A stretch of 64,000 nt of DNA, taken from NCBI GenBank assembly GCA_947476695.1, contig CANJRD010000002.1, positions 248,001-312,000 on the forward strand. Direction: 5' to 3'. How positions within the stretch are numbered: the first letter of the stretch is position 1; each line of letters starts with the position of its first letter. The translations under genes were made by a program, and so were the position numbers. The stretch is from Rhodospirillaceae bacterium (GTDB lineage Bacteria > Pseudomonadota > Alphaproteobacteria > Rhodospirillales > Rhodospirillaceae). Below are positions 26,685 to 35,914 of this stretch, piece after piece. The notes beneath the pieces are model-generated. The model was given only the letters and a program-made list of their open reading frames with translations, was not told the origin of the DNA and did no database searches.

Positions 26685-27725
26685 ATGACGCGCTTCCGTT
26701 CAGAAACAGCCGCCAATTTGCTCGCGCATGCGCTCGCGATTCTCGCGTTCACGTTCATCGCCATGATCGCGCTGGGCTACGGCCGTCCCGCGCATGCCGC
26801 GACAGTCACGCTTTTGAACGCCTCTTACGACCCAACTCGTGAACTCTACCAGGCGGTCAATGTGGCTTTCGCGAAAGCCTGGAAGGCCAAGACCGGCGAC
26901 GATGTGAAGGTGCAACAGTCGCATGGCGGCTCGGGAAGTCAGTCGCGTGCGGTGATCGACGGCCTCAAGGCCGACGTTGTTACGCTTGCGCTCGCCTACG
27001 ACATCGATGCGCTCGCCGAGCGCGGCAAGGCGCTGCCGGCCGATTGGCAAAAGCGTCTTCCGAACAACAGCACGCCTTACACCTCGACGATCGTATTCCT
27101 GGTCCACAAGGGAAACCCGAAGGGCATCAAGGACTGGAGCGATATTGTGAAGCCGGGCATCTCGGTCGTGACGCCGAACCCGAAGACGTCGGGCGGCGCG
27201 CGTTGGAACTATCTTGCCGCTTGGGGCTACGCGCTGCATCAGAATGGTGGCAATGAAGCCAAGGCGCGGGAATTCGTCGCGGCGCTCTACAAGAACGCGC
27301 CAGTGCTCGATTCCGGTGCGCGTGGGGCGACCAACACCTTCGCGCAGCGCGGCATTGGCGATGTGTTGCTGGCCTGGGAAAACGAAGCCTATCTGACGCT
27401 GAAGGAATTTCCCGGCAAGTTCGAGATCGTCACGCCGAGCGAGAGCATTCTGGCCGAGCCGCCCGTGGCGCTGGTCGATAAGGTCGTCGACGCAAAGAAA
27501 ACCCGCGAAGTCGCGGAAGCCTACCTGCAATTCCTCTACACGCTGGAAGCGCAGAAGATCATCGCGGACAATTTCTATCGTCCGCGCGACGAAGCCACCG
27601 CTGCTGCCGCGAAACTGCCAGCCATCAAGCTCTTCACGATTGATGCTGAACTGGGTGGTTGGACCAAAGTGCAGAAAACGCACTTCGCCGACGGCGGTAT
27701 TTTCGACGAGATCTACAAGCCGTAG
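26685..27725 (+). CDS. sbp: Sulfate/thiosulfate ABC transporter substrate-binding protein
   Basis: This periplasmic protein binds sulfate for CysTWA. The 346-residue product begins [20 protein letters not shown], with a Sec leader cleaved near AHAA. AAGGAGAG at 26673-26680 supports this start over upstream frames. Family motifs include [54 protein letters not shown] and [20 protein letters not shown]. It is separated from cysTWA by the TonB-dependent receptor gene, but both halves share the conserved upstream element. Confidence 0.95.
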   Translation: MTRFRSETAANLLAHALAILAFTFIAMIALGYGRPAHAATVTLLNASYDPTRELYQAVNVAFAKAWKAKTGDDVKVQQSHGGSGSQSRAVIDGLKADVVTLALAYDIDALAERGKALPADWQKRLPNNSTPYTSTIVFLVHKGNPKGIKDWSDIVKPGISVVTPNPKTSGGARWNYLAAWGYALHQNGGNEAKAREFVAALYKNAPVLDSGARGATNTFAQRGIGDVLLAWENEAYLTLKEFPGKFEIVTPSESILAEPPVALVDKVVDAKKTREVAEAYLQFLYTLEAQKIIADNFYRPRDEATAAAAKLPAIKLFTIDAELGGWTKVQKTHFADGGIFDEIYKP

Positions 27726-27759
27726 AACTCAGCCCACCCGTTCAATCCCCTTAGCCTGA

Positions 27760-27782
27760 CGAAATATCGTTTCGATATTTCG
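27760..27782. repeat. Perfect inverted repeat before the TonB-dependent receptor
   Basis: CGAAATATCG - TTT - CGATATTTCG is a perfect 10-bp dyad between sbp and the receptor gene. It lacks a T-run, so an operator or mRNA hairpin is as likely as a terminator. Confidence 0.7.
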
Positions 27783-27836
27783 CAACGCCACAGCCTTGCC
27801 TGCGCACAGGCACTTTTGCTCTTGGAGACCATACAG

Positions 27837-30266
27837 ATGACGACCCAAAACACCGCGCCTTCGCATCAGATCACGGGACGCTTCCTGAAGGGGACGGCGG
27901 CAGCTGGCGCGCTTCTGGCTGCTTGGAGCATGCCCAGCTTCGCGCAGGACCAGCAGGTCGCGCAGGAAGTCGGCAAAGTCGAAGAGATCACCGTGACGGC
28001 GCGCCGTCGCGAAGAAAATCTCCAGGACATTCCGCTCGCGGTCTCGGTTCTCAGCGCCGATGCGCTGGATTCGACCGGCAGCTACAACGTCAACCGTCTG
28101 ACGCAATTGCAGCCGTCTTTGCAGTTCTTCTCGACTAACCCGCGCAACACTACGGTCAACATCCGTGGCCTCGGCGCGCCGTTCGGTCTGACGAACGACG
28201 GCATCGACCAGGGCGTCGGTTTGTATGTCGATCAGGTCTACAACAGCCGCATCGCCGCCGCCGCCTTGGATTTCCTCGATGTGTCGCAGGTGGAAGTGCT
28301 GCGCGGTCCGCAGGGCACGCTGTACGGCAAGAACACCACCGCCGGCGCGATCAACGTCACAACCCGCAAGCCGAGCTTCGAGCCGGAAGCGCAAGCCGAG
28401 ATCAGCTACGGCAATCTGGACTTCGTGCAGGCGAAGGGCTCGGTCAGCGGGCCGATTATAGCCGACAAGCTCGCCGCGCGGTTCGCGGTGACGTCGACGG
28501 ATCGTAAGGGCACGATCTACAACCGCACCACCGACAAATGGGTGAACGCGCAAGATAACTTCGGCGTCCGTGGTTCCTTCCTGTTCCGCGCCAACGACGA
28601 TCTAAAGGTGACGTTGAGCGGCGACCTTACGAAGCAGGACGCCGAATGCTGCGCGCAGATTTACGTGCGTACGGGCTCGACGCAGCGTCCGCTGAACCGT
28701 CAGTTCGCGGGCCTGGCTGCGGCGTTCAACTATGCGCCGCCGAGCACCAACGCCTTCGACCGCGTCACCGACCTCGACACTCCGCTCGATGCTTACCAGC
28801 GCGTCGGCGGGACCTCGTTGCTGGCGGAATGGGAAATCGGGCCCGGCACGCTGACGTCGGCCAGCGCCTGGCGCTTCTGGGATTGGCGGCCGTCGAACGA
28901 TCGCGACTTCACTGGACTGCCGATCACCCCGAAGTCCAACAACCCGCTTATCCAAAATCAATACTCGCAGGAGTTCCGCTACGCGGTGACCGGTGAACGC
29001 TTCGACTATGTGGCGGGCTTATTCGCCTACCAGCAGAAGCAACATACGACTGGTATTCAAACGCAAGGCGCGGCGGCGAGCCGCTGGTTGCTGAATCCCA
29101 CCAGCGCGAACGCCAACAATCCGGCGATCTTGAACGGTCTGACGTCGCAAAACGACATCATGTTCAAGACCACCAGCCTCGCCGCGTTCGGGCAGCTGGG
29201 CTGGAAGGCCACCGATAAGCTGAAAGTGCAGCCGGGTCTGCGCGTCAACTTCGATCGTAAGAGCGGCTCCTACACCGCGGTCGTGAGCAACGGCACCAAC
29301 ACGCCATTGATCGCCGATCAGCTGGCGCAGCTGGCGCCGCAGAGCTATGAGCCCAAGTTCAAGGACTGGAACGTTTCTGGCGATCTGAACATCTCGTATC
29401 AGTTCGCGACCGACATCCTGGGCTATGCGACCTATGCCAAGACTTTTAAGTCCGGCGGCATCAATCTCAACGGCCTGCCGCTCGATGCGGCCAACCGTCC
29501 GATCTTGAGCGTCGCGACTGTGAAGCCGGAGAACGTGAATCACTTTGAACTCGGCTTGAAGACCCAACTTGCCGACAACCGGGTGACGGCGAATTTCTCG
29601 GCCTATTGGACGGACATCAAGGACTACCAGGCCACGGTGACCAACGGTCAGCTTGGCGTGATCCGCGGTTATCTCGCCAATGCCGAGAAGGTGCGGGTGC
29701 GGGGTCTGGAAGCGGACTTCAGCTATCGCCCGACAGAGTCCTTGAGCCTTTACGTCAACGGCGCCTACACCGACCACAAGTATGTGCGCTTCGTAGATGC
29801 GCCTTGCCCGCCGGAACTCTCGGGCGGCACGACGGTCGCGGCCGGACAGACGCCTTCCGCGCCGGGAACTCCGGGCGGCTTGAGCCCCGCGTTCTGCGAC
29901 ATCTCCGGACAGTGGTTGCCGGGTATCTCGAAATTGGCGGCGTCTTACGGCGCGGAATATCACACGCCGACACAGGTGCTTGGTCGCGATGGCGAGGCCT
30001 ACATCGGCTTCGACGGCAACTATCGCTCCAAGTTCTCGTCCAACGCCTCGCGTTCGGCCTATACGGACATCGACGGCTACGCGATCACAAACTTCCGTGT
30101 CGGCTTCCGCACGGACGCGGGCTGGGACTTGTCCGGCTGGGTGCGCAACGCGTTCGACACGAACTACTACGAAGTGCTTGCCCTTCAATCCGGCAGCACC
30201 GGGCTCGTGGTCGGCCAGCCGGCCGATCCGCGTACCTACGGCGTGACGCTGAAAGCGAAGTTCTAG
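27837..30266 (+). CDS. TonB-dependent outer-membrane receptor within the sulfate locus
   Basis: This 809-residue gated barrel has a signal peptide (FLKGTAAAGALLAAWSMPSF, then AQ). It has a TonB-box-like EEITVTARRREENLQ, a plug domain (PLAVSVLSADALDSTGSYNV, LRGPQGTLYGKNTTAGAIN) and a C-terminal beta barrel ending in LKAKF. The ATG at 27837 has GGAG upstream. It resembles the large receptors of Sphingomonadales-like Alphaproteobacteria, whose ligands are often unknown. Its location between sbp and cysTWA suggests uptake of a sulfur compound such as a sulfate ester or sulfonate, which is inference. Confidence 0.93.
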   Translation: MTTQNTAPSHQITGRFLKGTAAAGALLAAWSMPSFAQDQQVAQEVGKVEEITVTARRREENLQDIPLAVSVLSADALDSTGSYNVNRLTQLQPSLQFFSTNPRNTTVNIRGLGAPFGLTNDGIDQGVGLYVDQVYNSRIAAAALDFLDVSQVEVLRGPQGTLYGKNTTAGAINVTTRKPSFEPEAQAEISYGNLDFVQAKGSVSGPIIADKLAARFAVTSTDRKGTIYNRTTDKWVNAQDNFGVRGSFLFRANDDLKVTLSGDLTKQDAECCAQIYVRTGSTQRPLNRQFAGLAAAFNYAPPSTNAFDRVTDLDTPLDAYQRVGGTSLLAEWEIGPGTLTSASAWRFWDWRPSNDRDFTGLPITPKSNNPLIQNQYSQEFRYAVTGERFDYVAGLFAYQQKQHTTGIQTQGAAASRWLLNPTSANANNPAILNGLTSQNDIMFKTTSLAAFGQLGWKATDKLKVQPGLRVNFDRKSGSYTAVVSNGTNTPLIADQLAQLAPQSYEPKFKDWNVSGDLNISYQFATDILGYATYAKTFKSGGINLNGLPLDAANRPILSVATVKPENVNHFELGLKTQLADNRVTANFSAYWTDIKDYQATVTNGQLGVIRGYLANAEKVRVRGLEADFSYRPTESLSLYVNGAYTDHKYVRFVDAPCPPELSGGTTVAAGQTPSAPGTPGGLSPAFCDISGQWLPGISKLAASYGAEYHTPTQVLGRDGEAYIGFDGNYRSKFSSNASRSAYTDIDGYAITNFRVGFRTDAGWDLSGWVRNAFDTNYYEVLALQSGSTGLVVGQPADPRTYGVTLKAKF

Positions 30267-30281
30267 CGGCGAAGATCCGTT

Positions 30282-30318
30282 GCAGGTGGGTTGGCGTCCT
30301 TGCGCCCGACCCACCTGC
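30282..30318 (+). terminator. Hairpin after the TonB-dependent receptor
   Basis: The stem GCAGGTGGGT/ACCCACCTGC with an inner GGCG/CGCC pair starts 16 bp after the stop. There is no T-run, so terminator function is probable but not certain. Confidence 0.55.
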
Positions 30319-30395
30319 GATACGCTCATGTCGCAAAACGAGGCCGAAGGGCGAGGGGCCACTTCCAGCAAAAATAGCGGTAAAGCGGGCCCGTC

Positions 30396-30455
30396 AGAGA
30401 ACAATTGTCTCTCGATAGAATTCCCAGCAAAATAGTAGAGAATTTCCAGTGGGTT
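30396..30455 (+). promoter_or_regulatory. Conserved promoter/operator-like element, copy 2 (upstream of cysTWA)
   Basis: This is the partner of the 26551-26610 element. It has a -35-like TTGTCT (30405-30410), a 17-bp spacer and a -10-like CAAAAT (30428-30433). The direct repeats AGAATTCCCAG (30417) and AGAATTTCCAG (30439) are 22 bp apart, two helical turns. The 235 bp between this element and the cysT start contain open frames but no supported gene. Confidence 0.7.
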
Positions 30456-30690
30456 GGCGGCCCGTCCTGGGGAACAAGCTGACGCCATTGGCGACCCGCG
30501 GCATGCTGCCTTGGCTGGCCGCGTGGGGGCATGCGCCTTTGACTCCGGGGATCTCGATTTTGCGCGCCTACCTGATGTCCGCAATATTTTTGGCCGCGAA
30601 CGGCCCGCTTGCAGGACGCTGGCGGCAACGGCAGGGTGGCGCCTGCCCGGCGGCCGATGCTGCGGGCGTTTGGCCCAAGGGACGGCGCTG

Positions 30691-31566
30691 ATGTCTTCGG
30701 CGACTGGAACAATTTCACTTGCGCCTCGGCGGTCGACTTGGCGCCGCCCAAGTGCGTTGCCGGGCTTCGGCCCGACCATGGGCTTCACCCTGCTATATCT
30801 CAGCGTCATCGTGCTGTTGCCGCTCGCGGGTCTGGTGATCAAGGCCAGCGACGCGACGTGGCCGCAGTTTGTCGCTGCCGCCGTTGCGCCGCGTGCCCTG
30901 GCCGCCTATCGCTTGAGCTTCGGTTCGGCCCTCTTCGCCGCGGCGGTCAACCTGGTCGCGGGCGTACTCGTGGCCTGGGTGCTGGTGCGCTACCGTTTCC
31001 CCTTCAAGCGCGTGATCGACGGACTGGTCGACCTGCCGTTCGCCTTGCCGACAGCTGTCGCGGGGATCGCGTTGGCGACCCTGTACGGTCCGAAGGGCTG
31101 GATCGGCCAAGTTCTCGGCGTGCTTGGGATCAAGGTGGCATTCACGGCAACAGGCGTGACGCTTGCGCTGATCTTTGTGGGACTGCCGTTTGTCGTGCGG
31201 ACGGTGCAGCCGGTGCTGCAGGATCTAGATCCCGAACTCGAGGATGCCGCGGCCAGCCTGGGCGCGACGCCGATCCAAACGTTCACGCGCGTGATTGCGC
31301 CTGCGATCATGCCGGCGGCGCTGACCGGGTTCGCGCTCGCATTTGCCCGCGCGGTGGGTGAATACGGCTCGGTCATTTTCATCGCCGGTAATATCCCGAT
31401 GAAATCGGAAATTGCGCCGTTGCTGATCGTCATTAAGCTCGAACAGTATGACTACACCGGCGCGGCCGTGGTCGGGGTGGTGATGCTGTCCGCGTCTTTC
31501 TTGATCTTGCTCGGGATCAATCTGCTGCAGCGTTGGGCGCGCATCCGTCAGGGCGAGAAGAGCTAA
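30691..31566 (+). CDS. cysT: Sulfate ABC transporter permease CysT (CysU)
   Basis: This is one of two inner-membrane subunits of the sulfate/thiosulfate importer. The 291-residue product has about six hydrophobic segments and the family's EAA loop ([19 protein letters not shown]), which docks to CysA. The motifs [20 protein letters not shown] and [17 protein letters not shown] are characteristic of CysT. I chose the ATG at 30691; the frame is open further upstream, but that part is not protein-like. cysW follows 1 bp later. Confidence 0.95.
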   Translation: MSSATGTISLAPRRSTWRRPSALPGFGPTMGFTLLYLSVIVLLPLAGLVIKASDATWPQFVAAAVAPRALAAYRLSFGSALFAAAVNLVAGVLVAWVLVRYRFPFKRVIDGLVDLPFALPTAVAGIALATLYGPKGWIGQVLGVLGIKVAFTATGVTLALIFVGLPFVVRTVQPVLQDLDPELEDAAASLGATPIQTFTRVIAPAIMPAALTGFALAFARAVGEYGSVIFIAGNIPMKSEIAPLLIVIKLEQYDYTGAAVVGVVMLSASFLILLGINLLQRWARIRQGEKS

Positions 31567-31567
31567 G

Positions 31568-32419
31568 ATGAAAGCCCCCAGCCGTTCCATCGCAGCATCG
31601 CCGACCGCGCGCTTCGCGCTGATCGCCTCGGCGCTGACATTCATTGGCATTTTTCTGCTGCTGCCGCTGGTGACGGTTTTCGTCGAAGCGCTGAGCGGCG
31701 GCGTGTCCAAGTACATGGCCGCGATCGTCGAGCCGGACGCGCTGGCGGCTTTACGCCTTACGCTGCTGATCGCGGTGATTTCCGTGCCGCTGAACATGGT
31801 GTTTGGCGTGACCGCTTCTTGGGCGATCTCGAAATTCGACTTCTGGGGCAAGAGTCTTCTGATCACGATGATCGACCTGCCGTTCTCGGTGTCGCCAGTT
31901 ATCTCCGGCTTGATCTACGTACTGCTATTCGGCGCGCAGGGTTTGCTTGGGCCATATCTGGCGGAACACGACATCCAGATCGTGTTTGCCGTTCCCGGTA
32001 TCGTCCTGGCCACCATCTTCGTTACCTTCCCGTTCGTCGCGCGGGAGTTGATCCCCTTGATGCAGGAACAGGGCACGGAATCGGAGGAGGCCGCGCGGTC
32101 TCTGGGTGCCAGCGGCTGGCAGATGTTCACTCGCGTCACGCTTCCCAACATCAAATGGGGTCTGCTGTACGGGGTCCTATTATGCAACGCGCGTGCGATG
32201 GGCGAATTCGGCGCGGTATCGGTGGTGTCCGGCCACATTCGCGGCCTCACCACGACGATGCCGCTGCACGTCGAAATTCTTTATAACGAGTATAACTTTG
32301 TAGCCGCGTTCGCGGTCGCGTCTTTGCTCGCATTCCTGGCCCTCATCACGCTGTTGTTGCAGAGCGTTCTCGAGTGGCGCGATGCGGCTATGACGACCGC
32401 TGCTGGAGCTTCCTTATGA
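31568..32419 (+). CDS. cysW: Sulfate ABC transporter permease CysW
   Basis: This is the second membrane subunit of the sulfate importer, 283 residues. Family motifs are [20 protein letters not shown], the EAA loop [19 protein letters not shown] and the strongly conserved [20 protein letters not shown] with LYNEYNF. It starts 1 bp after cysT, and its stop overlaps the cysA start (ATGA), so the three genes are translated together. Confidence 0.96.
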   Translation: MKAPSRSIAASPTARFALIASALTFIGIFLLLPLVTVFVEALSGGVSKYMAAIVEPDALAALRLTLLIAVISVPLNMVFGVTASWAISKFDFWGKSLLITMIDLPFSVSPVISGLIYVLLFGAQGLLGPYLAEHDIQIVFAVPGIVLATIFVTFPFVARELIPLMQEQGTESEEAARSLGASGWQMFTRVTLPNIKWGLLYGVLLCNARAMGEFGAVSVVSGHIRGLTTTMPLHVEILYNEYNFVAAFAVASLLAFLALITLLLQSVLEWRDAAMTTAAGASL

Positions 32420-33477
32420 CCATCGAATTGCGCAATGTCGCAAAGCGCTTCGGCAGTTTTGCCGCCGTGAATGGCGTGTCGCTGCATGTCGAACGTGGCG
32501 AACTGGTCGCGTTGCTGGGGCCGTCGGGATCCGGCAAGACCACGTTGCTGCGCATCATCGCCGGTCTTGAGTATGCCGATGCCGGTGAAGTCCTGTTCGA
32601 CGGCGAGGATGCCGGCGACCGCGATGTCGCACGCCGTCGCGTGGGTTTCGTGTTCCAGCACTATGCGTTGTTCCGCCACATGACGGTGTTCGAGAACGTC
32701 GCCTTTGGCCTGCGCGTCATGGGACGCGCCAAAAGGCCGGCCGACGATGTCATCCGCGAGAAAGTGACCGCGCTTCTGCGCCTGGTGCAGTTGGAGCCGA
32801 TGGCGGGACGTTACCCGTCGCAGCTGTCCGGCGGCCAGCGCCAGCGTATCGCGCTGGCGCGTGCACTCGCCATCGAACCGCGCATGCTGCTGCTCGATGA
32901 ACCGTTCGGCGCGCTTGATGCCAAGGTGCGCAAAGAACTGCGCCGTTGGCTGCGTGGGCTGCACGACGAAATGGGATTCACCAGCCTGTTCGTGACCCAC
33001 GACCAGGAAGAGGCGCTCGAACTCGCCGACCGCGTCGTGGTGATGAACCAGGGCCGCATCGAGCAGGTCGGAACCCCGCAAGAGGTTTACGACCGCCCGG
33101 CGACGCCGTTCGTCTATGAATTCCTCGGCAATGTGAACCGCATCGCCTGCACCATCATCGACGGCCAGGTCGACCTGTGGGGGCACCAGTTCTCCGTGGA
33201 GACGGCCGAGCGCGGCCGCCGCGAGGGCTATGCCTATCTGCGTCCCCACGACATCGAAATTCTGACCACCAGCGGCGCGTCCAGCCGCGCGCACGTGAAG
33301 CACATCAGCGCGACCGGACCGGTGGCGCGCGTCGAACTGGCGATCGAAGGCGTTGCCACGCCGATCGAGGCTGAGCTCTCGCGTCAGCAACTCGACGCGC
33401 TGGGATTGCGGCTGGGGCAGCCGGTCCTGGTGCAACCGCGCAATGTGCGTATTTTTCCGGTCGACGCTGCGGCTTAG
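32416..33477 (+). CDS. cysA: Sulfate ABC transporter ATP-binding protein CysA
   Basis: This is the ATPase of the importer, 353 residues. Walker A is [16 protein letters not shown], the signature is [16 protein letters not shown] and Walker B is [20 protein letters not shown]. The switch His is in [15 protein letters not shown]. The C-terminal 120 residues form the regulatory TOBE-like domain ([13 protein letters not shown]). Its stop codon overlaps that of the convergent TauE/SafE gene. Confidence 0.97.
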   Translation: MTIELRNVAKRFGSFAAVNGVSLHVERGELVALLGPSGSGKTTLLRIIAGLEYADAGEVLFDGEDAGDRDVARRRVGFVFQHYALFRHMTVFENVAFGLRVMGRAKRPADDVIREKVTALLRLVQLEPMAGRYPSQLSGGQRQRIALARALAIEPRMLLLDEPFGALDAKVRKELRRWLRGLHDEMGFTSLFVTHDQEEALELADRVVVMNQGRIEQVGTPQEVYDRPATPFVYEFLGNVNRIACTIIDGQVDLWGHQFSVETAERGRREGYAYLRPHDIEILTTSGASSRAHVKHISATGPVARVELAIEGVATPIEAELSRQQLDALGLRLGQPVLVQPRNVRIFPVDAAA

Positions 33478-34262
33478 AACAGCAGCCGCAGACCGATCAA
33501 GACAAACATCACGGCCATCACGAAGCGCAAAATGCGCTCGGGGAAACGGCCCGCCGCCACGCTGCCGACGAAGATGCCGGGGATCGAACCCACCAACAGC
33601 GATCCGAGCAGCGACCAGTCGACAGACCCGAGATAAAGGTGGCCGAGCCCGCCAAGCAAGGTGAGTGGCACCGCGTGCGCAATATCCGAACCGACGATCA
33701 CCGGTAATGGACGGCGCGGGTACAGCAGCAGCAACGCTGTCACCCCCAGGCTTCCAGCACCAACGGACGAAATCGAGACGAGTACGCCCAACAGCGCGCC
33801 CATCGCGATTGTCAGTCCGGCGGTGCGTTGAGACGGCGCCGTCTCCAATTCGGGACTATAGAGCGCAAGAAACCGATCGCGGAACATCAGCGCGACCGCG
33901 CTCGCGAGCAGAGCCACGGACAGCACGTAAGTGATCAGTCCGCGCGCGGCATCGCTGTTGACGCCGATGTTGGCGAGGATGAGCAGCGTTAAGATCGTGG
34001 TCGGGATGCTGCCGGTGGCCAGCAGGCGCACAATGCGCCAGTCGACTGTGCGTGCGATCCCGTGGAACACGGTGCCGCCGGATTTGGTGATCGCGGCGTA
34101 GAGCAGGTCCGTGCCAACAGCGGTCGCAGGGTGAATGCCGAAGAGCAGAACGAGGGCAGGCGTCATTAACGAGCCGCCGCCCATTCCGGTCATGCCGACC
34201 AAGGCGCCGACGACGAAGCCCGACAAGCTGTAGAGCGGTTTGATCTCGGACAGAAAATCCAT
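33474..34262 (-). CDS. TauE/SafE-family sulfite (anion) exporter
   Basis: This is a 262-residue integral membrane protein with about eight hydrophobic helices. The first repeat has [20 protein letters not shown] and [20 protein letters not shown], and the second [19 protein letters not shown], the two-fold pattern of TauE/SafE. Family members export sulfite, sulfoacetate or related anions. The context next to cysTWA and the sulfite reductase supports a role in removing excess sulfite. ATG 34262 is preceded by GAGAGAAC and avoids a polar extension present in the longer frame. Confidence 0.92.
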   Translation of the reverse strand: MDFLSEIKPLYSLSGFVVGALVGMTGMGGGSLMTPALVLLFGIHPATAVGTDLLYAAITKSGGTVFHGIARTVDWRIVRLLATGSIPTTILTLLILANIGVNSDAARGLITYVLSVALLASAVALMFRDRFLALYSPELETAPSQRTAGLTIAMGALLGVLVSISSVGAGSLGVTALLLLYPRRPLPVIVGSDIAHAVPLTLLGGLGHLYLGSVDWSLLGSLLVGSIPGIFVGSVAAGRFPERILRFVMAVMFVLIGLRLLF

Positions 34263-34699
34263 GTTCTCTCGGTACCGGCCTTCTAACGAACCCCGGGGCC
34301 GGGATCGCATGGAAACGTTGCGAGCGCAGAGCCGCCTGAACGCGGGAGACTTTTACGGCCCTTCAGGCCAGAAGCATCGTGCCGATTGAATATGGTCCAT
34401 TCACCCCTGAACGGAGAAGAAATTTTCGTTCTGCGGCGGCTCGCGTTGCTCTTAGTCCGAATTTCGCGCTGCTCGGATCGCCCTTACGCGCCAAGCCGCT
34501 GGAAACGTTGCCGGATGGCGCCGGGCGGCATCGTGGAAGGGGTCGTTAGAGAAAAACCTTCTGCTAAACGAGGGTTGCTCGCCAGGACTTTCTCTTAATC
34601 GGCCTTCGAGGGCAGGTTTGTGGGGCGTGAGGTTAGAAGGTGAGCGTCTGCGTACCTATACCATCGCCCATCGAAGACCTGTCCCGATTGTGACCGTCC
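34263..34699. promoter_or_regulatory. Leader region of the sirohaem/sulfite-reductase operon
   Basis: This is a 437-bp divergent region. A 70-codon frame at 34386-34598 has no ribosome site or recognisable product and is not called. TAGAGAAAAACC at 34547-34558 resembles the TAGAGAA(A/T)(T/A)(T/C)CC part of the two elements before sbp and cysT. An AGAGAAA...TTTCTCT inverted pair brackets 34549-34596. It is a weak candidate for a third site of the same regulator. Confidence 0.4.
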
Positions 34700-35536
34700 A
34701 TGGCGAACGTCATTCCGCTCTTTGATTCCAAGGGCCTGCGTACGGCTAATGCCGGCGCGCGGGTGTTGTTGGTCGGTGCTGGTCCGGGCGATCCCGGTCT
34801 GTTGACGCGCAAGGCCTACGCCGCGCTCCAAGCCGCCGACGTCTTGTTCTATGACGACCTCGTGTCGGCCGAGATCTTGGCCGAGGTGCCGGCCTCCGTG
34901 CGTCGCGTTTACGTCGGCAAGCCGAAAGGCACGACGAAGGTCACGCAGGAAGACATCATCAGCCAGCTGATCGAAGCGGCGCGCACCGAAGGCACCATCG
35001 TACGCCTGAAGGGTGGCGATCCGTTCATCTTCGGACGTGGTGGTGAAGAGGCCGAGGCGCTGCAGGCGGAAGGTATTGCGGTCGAAGTCATTCCCGGCAT
35101 CACCGCGGCGGCGGGTGCGGCGAGCACCACGCATATCCCCCTGACCCATCGCGATCATTCCGCGACCATCACATTCGTCACCGCCGTGCGCCGTGACGGC
35201 GCGCTCGCCGATATCGCCGGCTTGGCGGGCGAGGGGCGCACACTGGTCGTTTATATGGGCCTCGGTAAAGCCACGGACATCGTGGAAGCCCTGAAGGCTG
35301 ACGGCATCGCCGGCGATCTGCCGGTCGCCATCGTCGAGAACGCGACCCGTCCGGGTCAACGTCAGTTCATCACCACGGTCGATGCGCTGGCCGAGACTGT
35401 GGCGGCGCAGAACGTTCGCAGCCCGGCGCTGTTCATCATCGGTCGCGTCGCGACCGCTGGGTCCGCGCTGGTGCGTGCCGGAGATCACACAGCGACCGAC
35501 GGCCCGTTCCATTGGGCGCACTTCGCACACGGTTAA
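34700..35536 (+). CDS. cysG: Uroporphyrinogen-III C-methyltransferase
   Basis: It converts uroporphyrinogen III to precorrin-2 with two SAM, the first step to sirohaem. The 278-residue product holds only the methyltransferase (CobA/CysG-C type) domain: VLLVGAGPGDPGLLTRKAY, DVLFYDDLVSAEIL, GTIVRLKGGDPFIFGRGGEE and VIPGITAAAGAASTTHIPLTHR. The dehydrogenase/ferrochelatase half of enteric CysG is absent here; a Met8-like gene at 40545 may provide it. This gene heads the operon that continues through cysH. Confidence 0.96.
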   Translation: MANVIPLFDSKGLRTANAGARVLLVGAGPGDPGLLTRKAYAALQAADVLFYDDLVSAEILAEVPASVRRVYVGKPKGTTKVTQEDIISQLIEAARTEGTIVRLKGGDPFIFGRGGEEAEALQAEGIAVEVIPGITAAAGAASTTHIPLTHRDHSATITFVTAVRRDGALADIAGLAGEGRTLVVYMGLGKATDIVEALKADGIAGDLPVAIVENATRPGQRQFITTVDALAETVAAQNVRSPALFIIGRVATAGSALVRAGDHTATDGPFHWAHFAHG

Positions 35537-35560
35537 GAGACAGGACTTAAGAGCAGGATT

Positions 35561-35908
35561 ATGGCTCACGAAATCGAACCCTCTGAAGTTTCCGCTGGCC
35601 GACGCGCCGGCAAGGTTGTCACGGGTGGCAAGATCGCCACCGGGAACCGGCTGCGCGATGGCGTGGTGATCTACTTCGATGGCAAGGAGTGGGTGCCGGA
35701 CGTCGATAAAGCGAAGGTTGCGCATACGGCGGAAGACGAAGCGGCGCTGAAAGGCGCGCTCGACGCGGCTGTGAAGGCCAATCACCTGATCGACGCCGCC
35801 GTGATCGATCTTGTTCAAAACGAAACGAAGCCCGCGCGTTTGCGTGAGCAGATCCGTGCGGTGGGCCCGACAGTCCGCCTCGATCTTGCCCGCCGGCCCA
35901 ACTGGTAA
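35561..35908 (+). CDS. DUF2849 protein of the sulfite reductase operon
   Basis: This is a small 115-residue protein starting MAHEIEPSEVSAGRRAGKV, with VVIYFDGKEWVPDVDKAKV in the centre. This pattern and position between cysG and cysI match DUF2849, which is common in Alphaproteobacteria and has no proven role. It begins 24 bp after cysG and ends 6 bp before cysI. Its conserved location suggests a small partner or maturation factor of the reductase; this is inference. Confidence 0.82.
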   Translation: MAHEIEPSEVSAGRRAGKVVTGGKIATGNRLRDGVVIYFDGKEWVPDVDKAKVAHTAEDEAALKGALDAAVKANHLIDAAVIDLVQNETKPARLREQIRAVGPTVRLDLARRPNW

Positions 35909-35914
35909 GCTGTC

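Noticed and set aside
29019-30842. 607-codon minus-strand frame
   Set aside because: It is a shadow of the TonB-dependent receptor and the following spacer.
34386-34598. 70-codon plus-strand frame before cysG
   Set aside because: No ribosome site, no family match, and it lies in a likely regulatory region.
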